DNA of 64,000 nt from Cellulosimicrobium cellulans (GCF_024124905.1 NZ_JAMXST010000002.1:124001-188000); one strand, 5' to 3'; positions 54,393-64,000 are shown, numbered from the stretch's first letter. Numbers and translations: made by a program. The notes: a model not told the origin generated them from the letters alone.

Positions 54393-55697
54393 TCAGGTCC
54401 CGCCGCGGAGCGCCGCGATCGGCTCGATCGCCGCGGCCTTGAGGGCCGGGTAGGTGCCGGCGAGGAGGCCGACCACGCCGCCGAGGAGCGCCGCACCGAG
54501 GGCCATGCGGACGTCGAGGATCGGCGTCCACTCCTGCACCACGGAGACGACGACCACGGCCATCACGCCCAGCGCGGCCCCGACGAGGCCGCCCAGCAGC
54601 CCGACGACGACCGACTCCACGACGAACTGCGCACCGATGTCGCGTCGGGTCGCCCCCAGCGCGCGCCGCAGCCCGATCTCGCCGACCCGCTCCATGACCG
54701 AGAGCAGCGTGATGTTGGCGATCCCCACCCCGCCGACGAGGAGCGCGATGCCGCCGAGCGCGAGGAAGATCGCGTTGACGTCCGCCTGGACGTTCTCCCG
54801 CAGCGCCGAGCCCGACGTGGGCGCCTTGACCACGAAGCCCTCCGGGGCGTTGGGGTCCAGCGCGACGGGCGCCTGCCGCGCCACGACGCTCCCCGCGCCC
54901 GTCGCGATCCGCAGCTGCAGCTCCTCCGGGGCGCCGACCCCGAAGTCGGCGCGCGCCGTCCCGGCGGGGAGGATCACGGCGTCCAGCAGGTCGGTGCGAC
55001 GCTGCACGTCGTCGACGATCCCCATCACCGTGTACGACCGCTCGCCCACGAAGACCGACGGCTGACGGTCCACGCGGTTGATCCCGAGCCGCTCGGCCGC
55101 GCGGGCCCCGAGGACCGCGACACGGTCGGCGCGCGCGTCGTGCCCGGCGTCGAAGAACCGACCGGTGACGACCTCGCCCCGCACCGCGCCCAGGAGCCCC
55201 GGCGTCGCGGCGACGACGTCCGGGCTCGCCTGGGCGGCGACGGACGGGTCGTTGACGGGCACCGCCGTGACGGACGCCCCCGCGACGTCCACGGCCGCGA
55301 CCGCCCCTGCTTCCTCGACGCCTGCGAGGCGCAGCACGCGCTCGGGGCCGTCCCACGGGAGCCGCGCGACGGCGCGCTCCTCGCCCGACATGAGCGTCGT
55401 CGTCTTCGGCTCGACGACGACCTGCGTCGCCGCGACCGCGTCGAACTGCTTGCTGATCTGCCCGGCGGCGGTCTGCGCGAGGCCGACCGTCACGACGACG
55501 GACGCGATCCCCAGGACGGTCCCGAGCACGGTGAGCAGGAGCCGGCCGGGCCGCGCGGCGATCCCGTGCGCCGCCTCGGCGAAGAGGTCGCGCGCCCCGA
55601 ACCGGTCGCGCCCGCGCACGCGCAGCCGGGCGTCGCGCCCGGGACGCGCGGCGCCCCGCCGACGCGCGTGCCGGACCCGGTCCCACGGCGCCCTCAC
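54393..55697 (-). CDS. MacB/FtsX-type ABC permease (set B)
   Basis: A 434-residue permease with one N-terminal helix (about 52-74), a large extracytoplasmic domain (about 75-305) and three C-terminal helices (about 310-425). The FtsX-domain signature is VGGVGIANITLLSVMERVGE and IGLRRALGATRRDIGAQF (about 316-355). The extended Arg-rich first 35 residues are probably cytoplasmic. The GTG start overlaps the ATPase stop. As a MacB-type mechanotransmitter it would push or pull an extracytoplasmic substrate rather than move it through a pore. It is the last gene before the terminator. Confidence 0.88.
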   Translation of the reverse strand: MRAPWDRVRHARRRGAARPGRDARLRVRGRDRFGARDLFAEAAHGIAARPGRLLLTVLGTVLGIASVVVTVGLAQTAAGQISKQFDAVAATQVVVEPKTTTLMSGEERAVARLPWDGPERVLRLAGVEEAGAVAAVDVAGASVTAVPVNDPSVAAQASPDVVAATPGLLGAVRGEVVTGRFFDAGHDARADRVAVLGARAAERLGINRVDRQPSVFVGERSYTVMGIVDDVQRRTDLLDAVILPAGTARADFGVGAPEELQLRIATGAGSVVARQAPVALDPNAPEGFVVKAPTSGSALRENVQADVNAIFLALGGIALLVGGVGIANITLLSVMERVGEIGLRRALGATRRDIGAQFVVESVVVGLLGGLVGAALGVMAVVVVSVVQEWTPILDVRMALGAALLGGVVGLLAGTYPALKAAAIEPIAALRGGT

Positions 55698-56500
55698 CGG
55701 TCCAGCTCCTCGAGCCGGCCGTCCGCGATCCGCACGCGCCGCTCGGCGCGCGCGGAGACGACCGGGTCGTGCGTGATGACGGCCAGCGTGAGCCCGTCCC
55801 CGTGGAGCTCGTCGAACAGGTCCATGACCTCCGCCGAGTTCGTCGAGTCGAGGTTGCCCGTGGGCTCGTCCGCGAGCAGCAGGTGCGGCGCGGCGACGAT
55901 CGCCCGGGCGACCGCGACCCGCTGGCGCTCGCCCCCCGAGAGGGTGGTCGGGTGGAACGTCGTCCGGTGCGTGAGGTGCACGCGTTCGAGCGCCGTGCGG
56001 GCCCGCTCCTCGCGCTCCCCGCGCGGCACGCCGCTGTACAAGGTCGCGAGCAGGACGTTGTCGAGCACCGTGCGCTGCGGCAGCAGGTGGAAGGACTGGA
56101 AGACGAAGCCGATCCGACCGCCGCGCAGGCTCGAGCGCACCGACTCCGACGCGCTCCCGGTCGGGACGCCGTCGAGCAGGTACTCGCCCGACGTCGGCCG
56201 GTCGAGGAGGCCCAGGATGTTGAGCAGCGTGGACTTGCCCGAGCCCGACGGGCCGATGATCGACACGTACTCGCCGGGGTCCACGCGCAGGCTCACTCCC
56301 CGGAGCGCGTCCACCCGGGGCGGACCCGGGAAGCTGCGCGACACGTCGACGAGGTCGACGACGGCCGCGGGGACGCTCCCGCCCCCGGTGCCGTCGGCCG
56401 ACCCGTCGGTCGACGTCGTGCCGCCGGGCGGTCCCGGGGCCACCGCGTCGGGGCCGCCGCCGGGATCGGTCCCCGGGAGCCCCAGCTCGGTCCAGGTCAC
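55694..56500 (-). CDS. MacB/LolD-type ABC ATPase (set B)
   Basis: A 268-residue ATPase: Walker A GPSGSGKSTLLNIL (about 86-99), Q-loop FVFQSFHLLPQRTVLDN, signature LSGGERQRVAVARA (about 186-199), Walker B LLLADEPTGNLDS (about 206-218) and H-loop ITHD. The first 45 residues are a Gly/Pro/Asp-rich extension not usual for the family. The GTG start overlaps the adaptor stop (GTGA), and its own stop overlaps the permease start. Confidence 0.9.
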   Translation of the reverse strand: MTWTELGLPGTDPGGGPDAVAPGPPGGTTSTDGSADGTGGGSVPAAVVDLVDVSRSFPGPPRVDALRGVSLRVDPGEYVSIIGPSGSGKSTLLNILGLLDRPTSGEYLLDGVPTGSASESVRSSLRGGRIGFVFQSFHLLPQRTVLDNVLLATLYSGVPRGEREERARTALERVHLTHRTTFHPTTLSGGERQRVAVARAIVAAPHLLLADEPTGNLDSTNSAEVMDLFDELHGDGLTLAVITHDPVVSARAERRVRIADGRLEELDR

Positions 56501-58074
56501 TCGCCGACCACCACCAGGTCGCCCTCGTCGAGCTCGCCGTCGGCGGAGACGATCTCGACGAACCCTTGCGCCGCGAGCCCCGTCTCGACGTCCACGAGCT
56601 CGGTCGTCGCGTCCGCGCCCGACCCGCGCCGGACCTCGACGCGGGACGCGCCCCCCGGCCCCGCGGTGAGCGCCGCGAGCGGGACGGCGAGCACCTCGCC
56701 CCCCGTCGAGCTGACCGGGACGCGGATGCGCACGTTCTGGCCCTGCAGCGCAGTGACCTGCTCGGGCGTGAGGGCGTCGGGGGTCAGCGAGACGGTGAAG
56801 CGACCGGCGCCCCCGCCCTTCTCGTCGCCCTCGCCCTCGCCGTCCTTCGCCGCCGACGCCGGCTCGACCGCCGTCACGGTCGCCGTCGCCTCGGAGTCGT
56901 CCGGCAGCGTGAGCGTCGCGGCCGCTCCGACCTCGAGCAGCTCGGCGTCGGACGCCGCCGCCGACGCCTCGAGCACGAGCGTCGCCCCGGACACTGACAT
57001 GACCGGACCCTCGATCGTGCTGCCCCGCTCGACCTGCACCTCGTCGACGCGTCGGGGCAGCCCGGCGAGGAAGAGGACCTCGCTCGCCGGCAGCGCCGTG
57101 AGGGTCTGCGTCCGCGCCTCCTCGAGGGCCTCCTGCGCGTCGGCGAGCTGGCGCCGCGCCGACTCGACGCCCGCGCTCTCCGCCGCGGTCTGGCGCGGAC
57201 GGTCGAGCTCGGCCCGCTGCGCCTGCGCGAGCCGGAGCTCGTCCTGCGCGCCCGCGACGTCGCCGCCCTCGGCCTGCGCCGCCGCCACCGCGCGCTCCGC
57301 GGCACGCACGGCGTTGTCGGCCTGCAGCTTCTCCACGTCGGTCGCCCCGGTCTGCGCCGCGGAGAGCGCGGCGCGCGCCCCCTCGAGCGCGTCCTCCGCC
57401 GCGCGCACGCCCTCGCGCGCGCTCGACAGCGCGAGCGCGGCCTCCTCCGCGGCCGACGGCGCCGGGTAGCCGACCTGCGCGTAGAGCTTCTCGACGGCGG
57501 TGGCCGTCGCGGCGTCGTAGAGGTCGCTGTCGGCGCGCCCGGGGTCGATGCCGACGGCACCGAGCGCCGCCTTGAGCTGGAGCACGTCGGGACCGGAGAC
57601 CCCCACGCGCAGCGACCGGTACGCCGGGAGCTCGCCCGGGAGCACGATCACGGGGCGCCCCGCGATCTCCAGCGCGACGCCCGCCGCGCCCAGCTCCGCG
57701 CCGACCTCGGGGACCTGCCCCGTGACGACCGCGGGACCGCCCAGGTCGCCGGTCTCGATCTTCACCGACACCGCGTCGTCGTACGTCGCGTCCGCGCGCA
57801 GCGTCACGTCGTTGGCGAGCGTCCGCCGCTCCACGGGCACGGTGATGAGGCCCGCCTCGGGCGGCTCGGCGTCGGCGGCCGCCTGCGCCGGCGAGACGAC
57901 GAGCCGGCTGAGCACGATGCCCGCCACCAGGCTGAGGACCGCGACGCCGGCGACGAACCACACCAGGCGGTGCCCCGTCAGCGAGAGCCGGCGGCGCCCG
58001 CGGCCGTCCCGCGGGTCCGGCTCCGCGGGGTCCTCCGTCGCCGGGTCGAGGAGCTGGGTGTCGTCCACGCTCAC
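56497..58074 (-). CDS. HlyD-like adaptor with peptidoglycan-binding-like domain (set B)
   Basis: A 525-residue membrane-anchored periplasm-facing protein. One transmembrane helix covers about 37-60. A beta region (about 75-145) precedes a PG_binding_1-like domain (about 150-200; YRSLRVGVSGPDVLQLKAAL then an FDxAT-like LYDAATATAV). A long Ala/Glu/Arg heptad region (about 210-330) is a coiled coil, followed by lipoyl-like and beta-barrel parts to the C-terminus. This layout is common for adaptors of actinobacterial MacB-like exporters, where the wall replaces an outer membrane. The GTG start overlaps the lipoprotein stop (GTGA), tying the two together. Confidence 0.85.
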   Translation of the reverse strand: MSVDDTQLLDPATEDPAEPDPRDGRGRRRLSLTGHRLVWFVAGVAVLSLVAGIVLSRLVVSPAQAAADAEPPEAGLITVPVERRTLANDVTLRADATYDDAVSVKIETGDLGGPAVVTGQVPEVGAELGAAGVALEIAGRPVIVLPGELPAYRSLRVGVSGPDVLQLKAALGAVGIDPGRADSDLYDAATATAVEKLYAQVGYPAPSAAEEAALALSSAREGVRAAEDALEGARAALSAAQTGATDVEKLQADNAVRAAERAVAAAQAEGGDVAGAQDELRLAQAQRAELDRPRQTAAESAGVESARRQLADAQEALEEARTQTLTALPASEVLFLAGLPRRVDEVQVERGSTIEGPVMSVSGATLVLEASAAASDAELLEVGAAATLTLPDDSEATATVTAVEPASAAKDGEGEGDEKGGGAGRFTVSLTPDALTPEQVTALQGQNVRIRVPVSSTGGEVLAVPLAALTAGPGGASRVEVRRGSGADATTELVDVETGLAAQGFVEIVSADGELDEGDLVVVGE

Positions 58075-59042
58075 CGCTGGGCCTCCGCCATGAGGTCGCG
58101 GATCGTCTCCAGCTCCGCCTGGTGCTCCTCGACGAAGGCCGTCTCGAGGTCGATCTGGACGTCCAGGTGCACCTCCTGGTAGCCGACCTCCTTCTGGCAG
58201 GCTGCGTCGGCGACGGCGGTGTCCCGCTCGAGGGTCTTGGCCGCCTCGAGGGTCTCCTCGCTCGGTCCCTCCGGGTCGGCACCCTCCCACAGCGCGTTCG
58301 AGCGCTCCATCATGTCGTCCATCGCCTCCTGCGGTGAGGCGTAGCCGGTGAAGCCCGCGTCGGCCATGCACTCGGCCCACGCGGAGTCGACCTCCTTGAG
58401 GCGCGGGTCGGCGGCGATGTCCTCGTAGAGCTGGGTCGTCGCCTCGTTGAACGCCGTCATCTCCTCGCTCTCCCAGAGGGCGTTCTGGTCGCCGTAGACC
58501 TCCTCCTGCGCGGCACCCTGGCAGCCGGCCGTGGACGGGTCGTACTCCGGCATCTCCTCGTCCTCGTCGTACTCCATGCTCGCCATGTCGCCGTAGAGCG
58601 CCTCGTAGTAGGCGGTCTGCTCCGACTCGGACATGGCCTCCACGTACTCCTGGTTCGGGTCGACCCAGGCGTCCATCTCCGCCTGCTCCTCCGCGGACGG
58701 CTCCTCGTAGATGGTGAAGCCGTACCCGTACTCCGCCGCGTACTGCTCCGGGTCGCGCTCGGCGTCCTCCTCGGACGTGAAGCTCATCCCGGACTGGTCG
58801 ACCGGCTGGTACTCGAACCCCTGCTCGGTCATGCAGCGGGCGGTCGCCTCCTCGATCTCCCGCTGCTCCGCCTGCATCTTCTCCTCGTCCCAGTCCCCGT
58901 AGACGTCCTCGAAGAAGGCGGTCAGAGGGCTGTCCGCCTCGGAGGTCGACGGTTCTGCGCCCGACGAGCACGCCCCGAGCAGGAGCGCACCCCCCAGCAC
59001 CATCGCGGTGGTGGTGGCGCGAGCCGTGAGTCGTCGTGTCAT
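58071..59042 (-). CDS. Acidic lipoprotein with repeated C-x4-G-[FY] motifs, function unknown
   Basis: A 323-residue lipoprotein: lipobox LLGAC with lipidated Cys25. The mature protein is strongly acidic and rich in Glu, Asp, Met and Tyr. A motif C-x4-G-[FY] occurs three times, at Cys70 (CMTEQGF), Cys225 (CMADAGF) and Cys282 (CQKEVGY), and Cys174 stands alone, so two disulfides are possible. I chose the ATG at 59042 because AGGGGA lies eight bases upstream; an ATG at 59051 would add three residues. It is translationally coupled to adaptor B and lies between two MacAB-like sets. I do not recognise a named family. A substrate-binding or sensor role for the transporter is a guess. Confidence 0.82.
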   Translation of the reverse strand: MTRRLTARATTTAMVLGGALLLGACSSGAEPSTSEADSPLTAFFEDVYGDWDEEKMQAEQREIEEATARCMTEQGFEYQPVDQSGMSFTSEEDAERDPEQYAAEYGYGFTIYEEPSAEEQAEMDAWVDPNQEYVEAMSESEQTAYYEALYGDMASMEYDEDEEMPEYDPSTAGCQGAAQEEVYGDQNALWESEEMTAFNEATTQLYEDIAADPRLKEVDSAWAECMADAGFTGYASPQEAMDDMMERSNALWEGADPEGPSEETLEAAKTLERDTAVADAACQKEVGYQEVHLDVQIDLETAFVEEHQAELETIRDLMAEAQR

Positions 59043-59118
59043 GTCGTGCATCCCCTGTCTGGTGTTCCTGGCTGTGGGCGGAGCGGTCGAGTACGTCGGA
59101 CGTCGTCGTGACGGTCGG

Positions 59119-60326
59119 TCAGTAGCGGATGGCGTCGATCACCTTGACGCGGACGGCGACGAGCGCCGGGAGGAGACCCGCGAGCGCGCCGATCCCGACG
59201 GCGGCGAGCATCCCGGTCACCGCGGCGGAGAACGGGAAGCCGGGGGCGTCCTGGACGGCCGAGCCCATGAGCACGTCGAGCGGGAGGTTGTGCAGCGCGA
59301 CGACCGCGACGGTCACGCCCAGCACGCCCGCGACGGTCGTCGCGACGACGCTCTCCATCATCACGGAGAAGAAGACGCGGCCCGAGCTCGCCCCGAAGCT
59401 CCGGCGGATCCCGATCTCGCGGATCCGGTAGCGCACGGTGACGAGCGCGATGTTGACGAGCCCGAGCCCGCCGAGCAGGAGCGCGATCACGCTGACGCCG
59501 AGCACGACCCAGCGGATCGCGCCGTCGACCACGCCGTAGCTCGCCGAGTCGGACCGGTAGACCTCGGCCTGCGTGCCGCTGATCGCGCCCGCGACGTCGC
59601 GCTGGATCGCCTCGACGAGCCCGTCGGCGAGCTCGTCGGGGACCCACAGCTCGAGCCGCGGCGGCCCGGTCATCTCCAGCGACTCCGGTGTGACCCAGGC
59701 CGACTGGGCGTCCACGAGGACGTAGGCCTGCGGCTCGGCCTGCGGCCAGTCGTCCGGGAACGCCCCGACGACGGTCGCGACCACCGGGTTGTCGCCCCCG
59801 ATCGTCACGGTCGGGTGCTCGGCCACGGTCACGCCGCCGAGCGCGTCGAGGAACGCCTGGTTGACGACGAGCGCGGGCGCGAGGCGGTCGGCGTCGGCGT
59901 CGGTGAACCACCGTCCCGACGTCACCTCGAAGCGGTGCATCGTGGCCCAGTCGGCCTCGACGCCGGTCGTGTAGACCTCGCGCGTGCCGTCGGGGAAGCG
60001 GACGGGCGCCGGCGCGTCGCGCAGCATCGACGAGTAGCCGATCGCGTAGCGCTCGACGACCTCGTCGAACACGCGCTCGTACTCCTCGGGCGCGGGCATG
60101 ACGCTCCCGCTCTCGCCGGTCGGCCAGGCCGACACCTGGAGCGTGGCGGCGCGACCGCCCCAGCGGTCGTTCTGCTCGGCGGAGACCTGGCGCAGCATCT
60201 CGCCGGCCGCGGAGATCGCCGTGATCGCGCAGACCGCGACGGCGACGCCGACGAGCGCGAGCAGGACGCGGACCTTGTGGACCCGCAGCTCGTCCCACGC
60301 CTCGAGGACGGCGCCGACGACCCCGG

Positions 60327-60330
<4 letters not shown>
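59119..60330 (-). CDS. MacB/FtsX-type ABC permease (set A)
   Basis: A 403-residue permease with an N-terminal helix (about 20-45), a large extracytoplasmic domain (about 46-275) and three C-terminal helices. The FtsX core reads LGGLGLVNIALVTVRYRIRE followed by IGIRRSFGASSGRVFFSV (about 288-325). It is slightly smaller and clearly diverged from permease B. The GTG start overlaps the ATPase A stop. Seventy-six bases separate it from the lipoprotein gene, the only sizeable gap in the seven-gene operon. Confidence 0.88.
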
Positions 60331-61210
<880 letters not shown>

Positions 61211-61214
<4 letters not shown>

Positions 61215-62230
61215 CCCCCGACCACCTCGCCGGTCAGGGGGTCGACGACCGGCACGACGTCCTGGCCGGGCACGAACTCGAGGACCTCGTCGCCCTCGGC
61301 GAGCCCCTCGGTGACCTGGACGACGCTGCCGTCGGTGAGGCCGAGGGTGACGGCGCGCTCCTCGGGCTCGCCGTCGGGGCCGACGACCCACACCTTGCCC
61401 TGCTCGACCCGGCCGAGCACCGCGGTCACGGGCACGACGAGCGCGCCCTCGACCGAGCCGGCGGTGATCTCGAGCTCGGCGGCGAGCCCGGCGAAGACGG
61501 TGACGTCGCCCGGCACGGCGCACGTGACGCTCGCCGAGGTCGCGCCCGCGGCGGGGTCGGTCGCGCCGTCCTCGGGCGTCCCGGCGGGAGCGGCGGCAGT
61601 GCCCATGCGCAGGTTCGTGCAGGTGAACGGTGCAGGCCCACCGGTGACGGTGACCGTCGCCTCGGTCGGGATCTGGAGCAGGCGGAACTGCTGCTCGGCG
61701 ACCATGCTGCCCGTGACGGAGAGCGTCCCGGGGGAGACCGACGCGAAGTCCTCGCCGACGGCGACCTCCTGGTCCTTCAGCGCGGTGAACGTGGCGACCG
61801 TGCCGGCGGTGGTGGCCTTCACGGTCTCCTTCGTCACCTTCGGCCGGCGCTCGGTGACCGTGACCTCGCCGGTCTCGGGGTCGGTCTTCGTCACCGGCTC
61901 CTGCGGCTCGGTGAGCGTCACCTCGAGCAGCGGCGCACCGGCCTCGACGACGTCGCCGGGCTGGGCGTGCACCGCCGTCACGACGCCGCGCTGCGTGACC
62001 TTCTGCGGCGCGGCCGGGTCCGCGACGATCTGCCCGGTCAGGGTGACGGTGTTGGTGACGTCGCCCGTGGTCACGGTCACGCGCGGCTCGACGAGCTCCG
62101 CGGACGGCACGGCCGGGTCCGCGGGGGGCTCGGGCGCCGACCGGAAGGCGATCACGGCGAGCGCGGCGGCGATGACCCCCCAGACGACGATGCGGAGGGC
62201 GGGGAAGACGATCCGGCGGGTGATACCCAC
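61211..62230 (-). CDS. HlyD/RND-adaptor-like membrane fusion protein (set A)
   Basis: A 339-residue protein with one N-terminal helix (about 8-30). The lipoyl-like half-motif QRGVVTAVHAQPGDVVEAGA (about 80-99) and a second segment TAGTVATFTALKDQEVAVGE (about 144-163) flank a short region with a TDPETGEVTVTERRPKV hairpin instead of a long coiled coil. A beta-barrel and C-terminal domain follow (VPVTAVLGRVEQGKVWVV). It lacks the peptidoglycan-binding-like domain of adaptor B. It is the first gene of the operon, and its ATG at 62230 has a weak RBS. Confidence 0.85.
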
Positions 62231-62685
62231 GTGCGGGCTCCTGGGCGACGGTGACGGGACGACGGTGGCGGTCGGTGAGGGGGTGCTGCGAGGGCGGTCG
62301 GGTGGACGCCCGGCCCGAGGCTAGGGGGTGCGGACCGGGGGCGTCGTCATCCCTGGGGAGGAGTTCCGTCGCGTTCTCTCCACCCAGAGGTCACCCATCG
62401 GTAACGGGCCGAACGCCCCCCGCGCGGGGCGACGGGGAACGGGCGAGGGTGCGCGAAGGCGTGTGAGGGCGCAAGAGGGCAGCGTGGAGCAGCGACGACG
62501 CCACGACACGATCCCCCTCACCGGCCTGACGGCCGTCCCCCTGACGAGATGCGGGCGAGACTATACCGTGGCACGGAGAAAAGACAGGGGCCCTGCCGGA
62601 CGACGAGGCACGTCGCCCGCCCGGGCCCCCGGGCTCCCCGTTCGGGCGCCCCGGCACGAGGCGTCAGGCGCCCCGGCAGGAGGCG
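62231..62685. other. 455-base intergenic region upstream of the MacAB-like operon
   Basis: No supported gene. On the minus strand, TAGCCT (62323-62318) could be the operon -10 with an ~80-base leader. A second, stronger box, TATAGT (62565-62560), with a weak CTGTCT at 62587-62582 would give a leader of about 325 bases. GTTACC and GGTGAC separated by four bases (about 62401-62388, minus strand) form an imperfect palindrome that may be an operator. The palindrome GCCCGGG/CCCGGGC (about 62618-62633) may end mrp transcription. Confidence 0.45.
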
Positions 62686-62688
62686 TCA
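62645..62688. repeat. 22-bp tandem duplication containing the mrp stop codon
   Basis: Units 62645-62666 and 62667-62688 are identical except for one base (C at 62657, G at 62679). The second contains the TGA of mrp, so the first carries an in-phase-looking copy of the stop region. A recent slippage duplication at the 3' end of the gene is likely. Confidence 0.7.
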
Positions 62689-63834
62689 GACGACCGTGAC
62701 CCCGAGCGAGCGCCCCGCGAGGCCGCGCGGCCTCCGCGCGAGCCCGAGCGCGACGTCGTGCAGCGCGACGGCCGCGGGCGAACCGGGCTCGGCGAGCACC
62801 ACGGGGGTGCCGCCGTCGCCCGCCTCACGCAGCGACACGTCGAGCGGGACCTGGCCGAGGAGCGGGACGTCGGTCCCGGTGGCGCGGGACAGGTTCGCCG
62901 CGACGCGCTCACCCCCGCCGGACCCGAAGACCTCCAGCCGCGACCCGTCGGGCTGCTCGAGCCACGACATGTTCTCGACGACGCCCACCACGCCCTGCTG
63001 CGTCTGCGTGGCGACCGAGCCCGCGCGCTCCGCGACCTCGGCGGCCGCGACCTGAGGCGTCGTGACCACGACGATCTCGCTGCCCGGCAGGAGCTGCGCC
63101 ACGGAGATCGCGATGTCCCCCGTCCCGGGCGGCAGGTCGAGGAGCAGCACGTCGAGGTCGCCCCAGAACACGTCCGCGAGGAACTGCTGGAGCGCCCGGT
63201 GCAGCATGGGGCCACGCCACACGACCGGCTGGCCGGGCGGGACGAACATGCCGATCGAGACGACCTTCACCCCGTGCGCGATCGGCGGCAGGAGCATGTT
63301 GTCGACCCGCGTGGGCTGCCGGTCGACGCCGAGCATGCGCGGGATCGAGAACCCGTAGATGTCCGCGTCGACGACGCCGACCTCGAGGCCCTGCGCCGCG
63401 AGCGCGACCGCGAGGTTCGCCGTGACGGACGACTTGCCCACGCCGCCCTTGCCGGACGCGATCGCGTAGACCCTGGTCAGCGACTCCGGCTTCGCGAACG
63501 GGATCTCGGGCTCGCCCACGCCGCCGCGCAGCATCGTGCGCAGCTCGGCGCGCTGCTCCGCGCTCATGACGCCCAGGTCCACGCGCACGTCCGCCACGCC
63601 GTCGACCGCGCGCACGGCGGCGGCGACGTCGCGCGAGAGCGTGTCGCGCATCGGGCACGTCGCGACCGTGAGGTCCACGCCCACCGTCACGACGGCGCCC
63701 GGCGCCCCGGGCGCGACCGCGACCGAGCGGATCATGCCGAGGTCCGTGACGGGGCGGCGGATCTCCGGGTCGAGGACCGTGGTGAGGGCCTGCCGGACGG
63801 CGTGCTCGAGCGGGTCTGCAACAGGGTCGGGCAT
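62686..63834 (-). CDS. mrp: Mrp/ApbC/NBP35-family iron-sulfur carrier ATPase
   Basis: A 382-residue protein with an N-terminal MIP18/DUF59 domain (about 8-95; VLDPEIRRPVTDLGMI) and a P-loop ATPase domain with the deviant Walker A GKGGVGKSS (about 120-128), DADIYG and LLLDLPPGTGD. It is thought to help assemble or deliver iron-sulfur clusters. The CxxC found in E. coli ApbC is absent: the equivalent stretch reads MSWLEQPDGSRLEVFGSGGG. This is also the case in the actinobacterial homologues I know. The ATG at 63834 follows TACGAT (63846-63841) by six bases (leaderless); an upstream in-frame extension is not supported. Confidence 0.92.
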   Translation of the reverse strand: MPDPVADPLEHAVRQALTTVLDPEIRRPVTDLGMIRSVAVAPGAPGAVVTVGVDLTVATCPMRDTLSRDVAAAVRAVDGVADVRVDLGVMSAEQRAELRTMLRGGVGEPEIPFAKPESLTRVYAIASGKGGVGKSSVTANLAVALAAQGLEVGVVDADIYGFSIPRMLGVDRQPTRVDNMLLPPIAHGVKVVSIGMFVPPGQPVVWRGPMLHRALQQFLADVFWGDLDVLLLDLPPGTGDIAISVAQLLPGSEIVVVTTPQVAAAEVAERAGSVATQTQQGVVGVVENMSWLEQPDGSRLEVFGSGGGERVAANLSRATGTDVPLLGQVPLDVSLREAGDGGTPVVLAEPGSPAAVALHDVALGLARRPRGLAGRSLGVTVV

Positions 63835-63943
63835 GGACCCATCGTAGGCGCGCCGGCGCCGCGGTCCGCCGGGCCCTAGGTCCCGGGACGGACGTGAGGC
63901 GCATCGCACGCCGTGGTGCGCCGAACGGGTCTACGGTGCACGG

Positions 63944-64000
63944 ATGGACGCCCTGGCCTCCCTCGCACGGGACAGCGAGCTGTTCGGCGACGCCGTGCGC
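63944..64000 (+). CDS. Start of an unidentified gene, cut by the window end
   Basis: Nineteen codons are visible, MDALASLARDSELFGDAV and an Arg, still open at the last base. The TACGGT box (63932-63937) ends six bases before the ATG, the same leaderless layout as many genes here. Too little is present to name a family. It is divergent from mrp. Confidence 0.5.
   Translation, partial: MDALASLARDSELFGDAVR

Noticed and set aside
53465-54496. Longer start for the DeoR regulator at 54496
   Set aside because: The first ~86 residues would be Arg/Ser-rich and would read through the terminator and the phased operator repeats.
62251-62466. Small open frames in the mrp/operon intergenic region
   Set aside because: No RBS, no leaderless box at the right spacing, and Arg/Gly-rich composition as expected by chance at this GC content.

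Overview
The window is very GC-rich DNA (by eye above 70 percent G+C) with dense, mostly operonic genes. Many start codons lie only 6-9 bases after a TANNNT-type -10 box, which suggests leaderless transcripts. Gene content points to an Actinomycetota member of the Micrococcales, most likely Promicromonosporaceae or Cellulomonadaceae (Cellulosimicrobium-like): large secreted carbohydrate-active enzymes, eukaryote-type isocitrate dehydrogenase, CxxC-less Mrp and a purN-purH cluster. That placement is inference. I see no phage, insertion sequence, CRISPR array, rRNA or tRNA.

Layout. 1-3.1 kb: a 27-bp inverted repeat and a short tandem-repeat array, then an MFS exporter and an M20 peptidase on the minus strand. 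3.2-18.1 kb: a mannose-linked polysaccharide utilisation locus. It holds a secreted PL8 lyase, a secreted endonuclease/exonuclease/phosphatase-fold enzyme, a LacI regulator, a carbohydrate ABC importer, a GH130 protein, a phosphomannomutase-type enzyme and mannose-6-phosphate isomerase. Two promoters, before the lyase and before the importer, carry the same AACCGGTTT palindrome over the -10 region, so they look like one regulon. 18.1-27.2 kb: housekeeping genes (purN, ZTP riboswitch, purH, FAD oxidoreductase, DUF3017 protein, MIP channel, icd, mdh). 27.3-37.6 kb: a fused asymmetric ABC exporter and a 2063-residue double-GH13 amylopullulanase with its own promoter and operator. 37.6-39.7 kb: two GNAT proteins and purU. 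39.7-45.9 kb: a ROK regulator with an extra ABC ATPase, divergent from a ChvE/GguAB-type sugar importer. 46.0-50.8 kb: a second ZTP riboswitch with glyA-folD, an MFS protein and exonuclease III. 50.9-54.3 kb: a DeoR regulator followed by a fused GalT-GalK enzyme. 54.3-62.2 kb: a seven-gene minus-strand operon with two MacAB-like adaptor/ATPase/permease sets around an acidic cysteine-motif lipoprotein. 62.7-64.0 kb: mrp and the first codons of an unidentified gene.

How the parts work together. The lyase would cut an acidic polysaccharide outside the cell, the ABC system would import mannose-containing products, GH130 would split them, and the mutase and isomerase would feed glycolysis. The two ZTP riboswitches tie purH and glyA-folD to ZTP/ZMP, the signal of 10-formyl-folate shortage, and purU and purN sit nearby. 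Three secreted enzymes (PL8 lyase, EEP-fold protein, amylopullulanase) end in the same ~88-residue two-cysteine module, which I do not recognise as a named domain. The leading candidates for undescribed biology are this module, the seven-gene lipoprotein/MacAB-like operon, and the LacI regulon. Long perfect hairpins without a T-tract stand at most operon ends.
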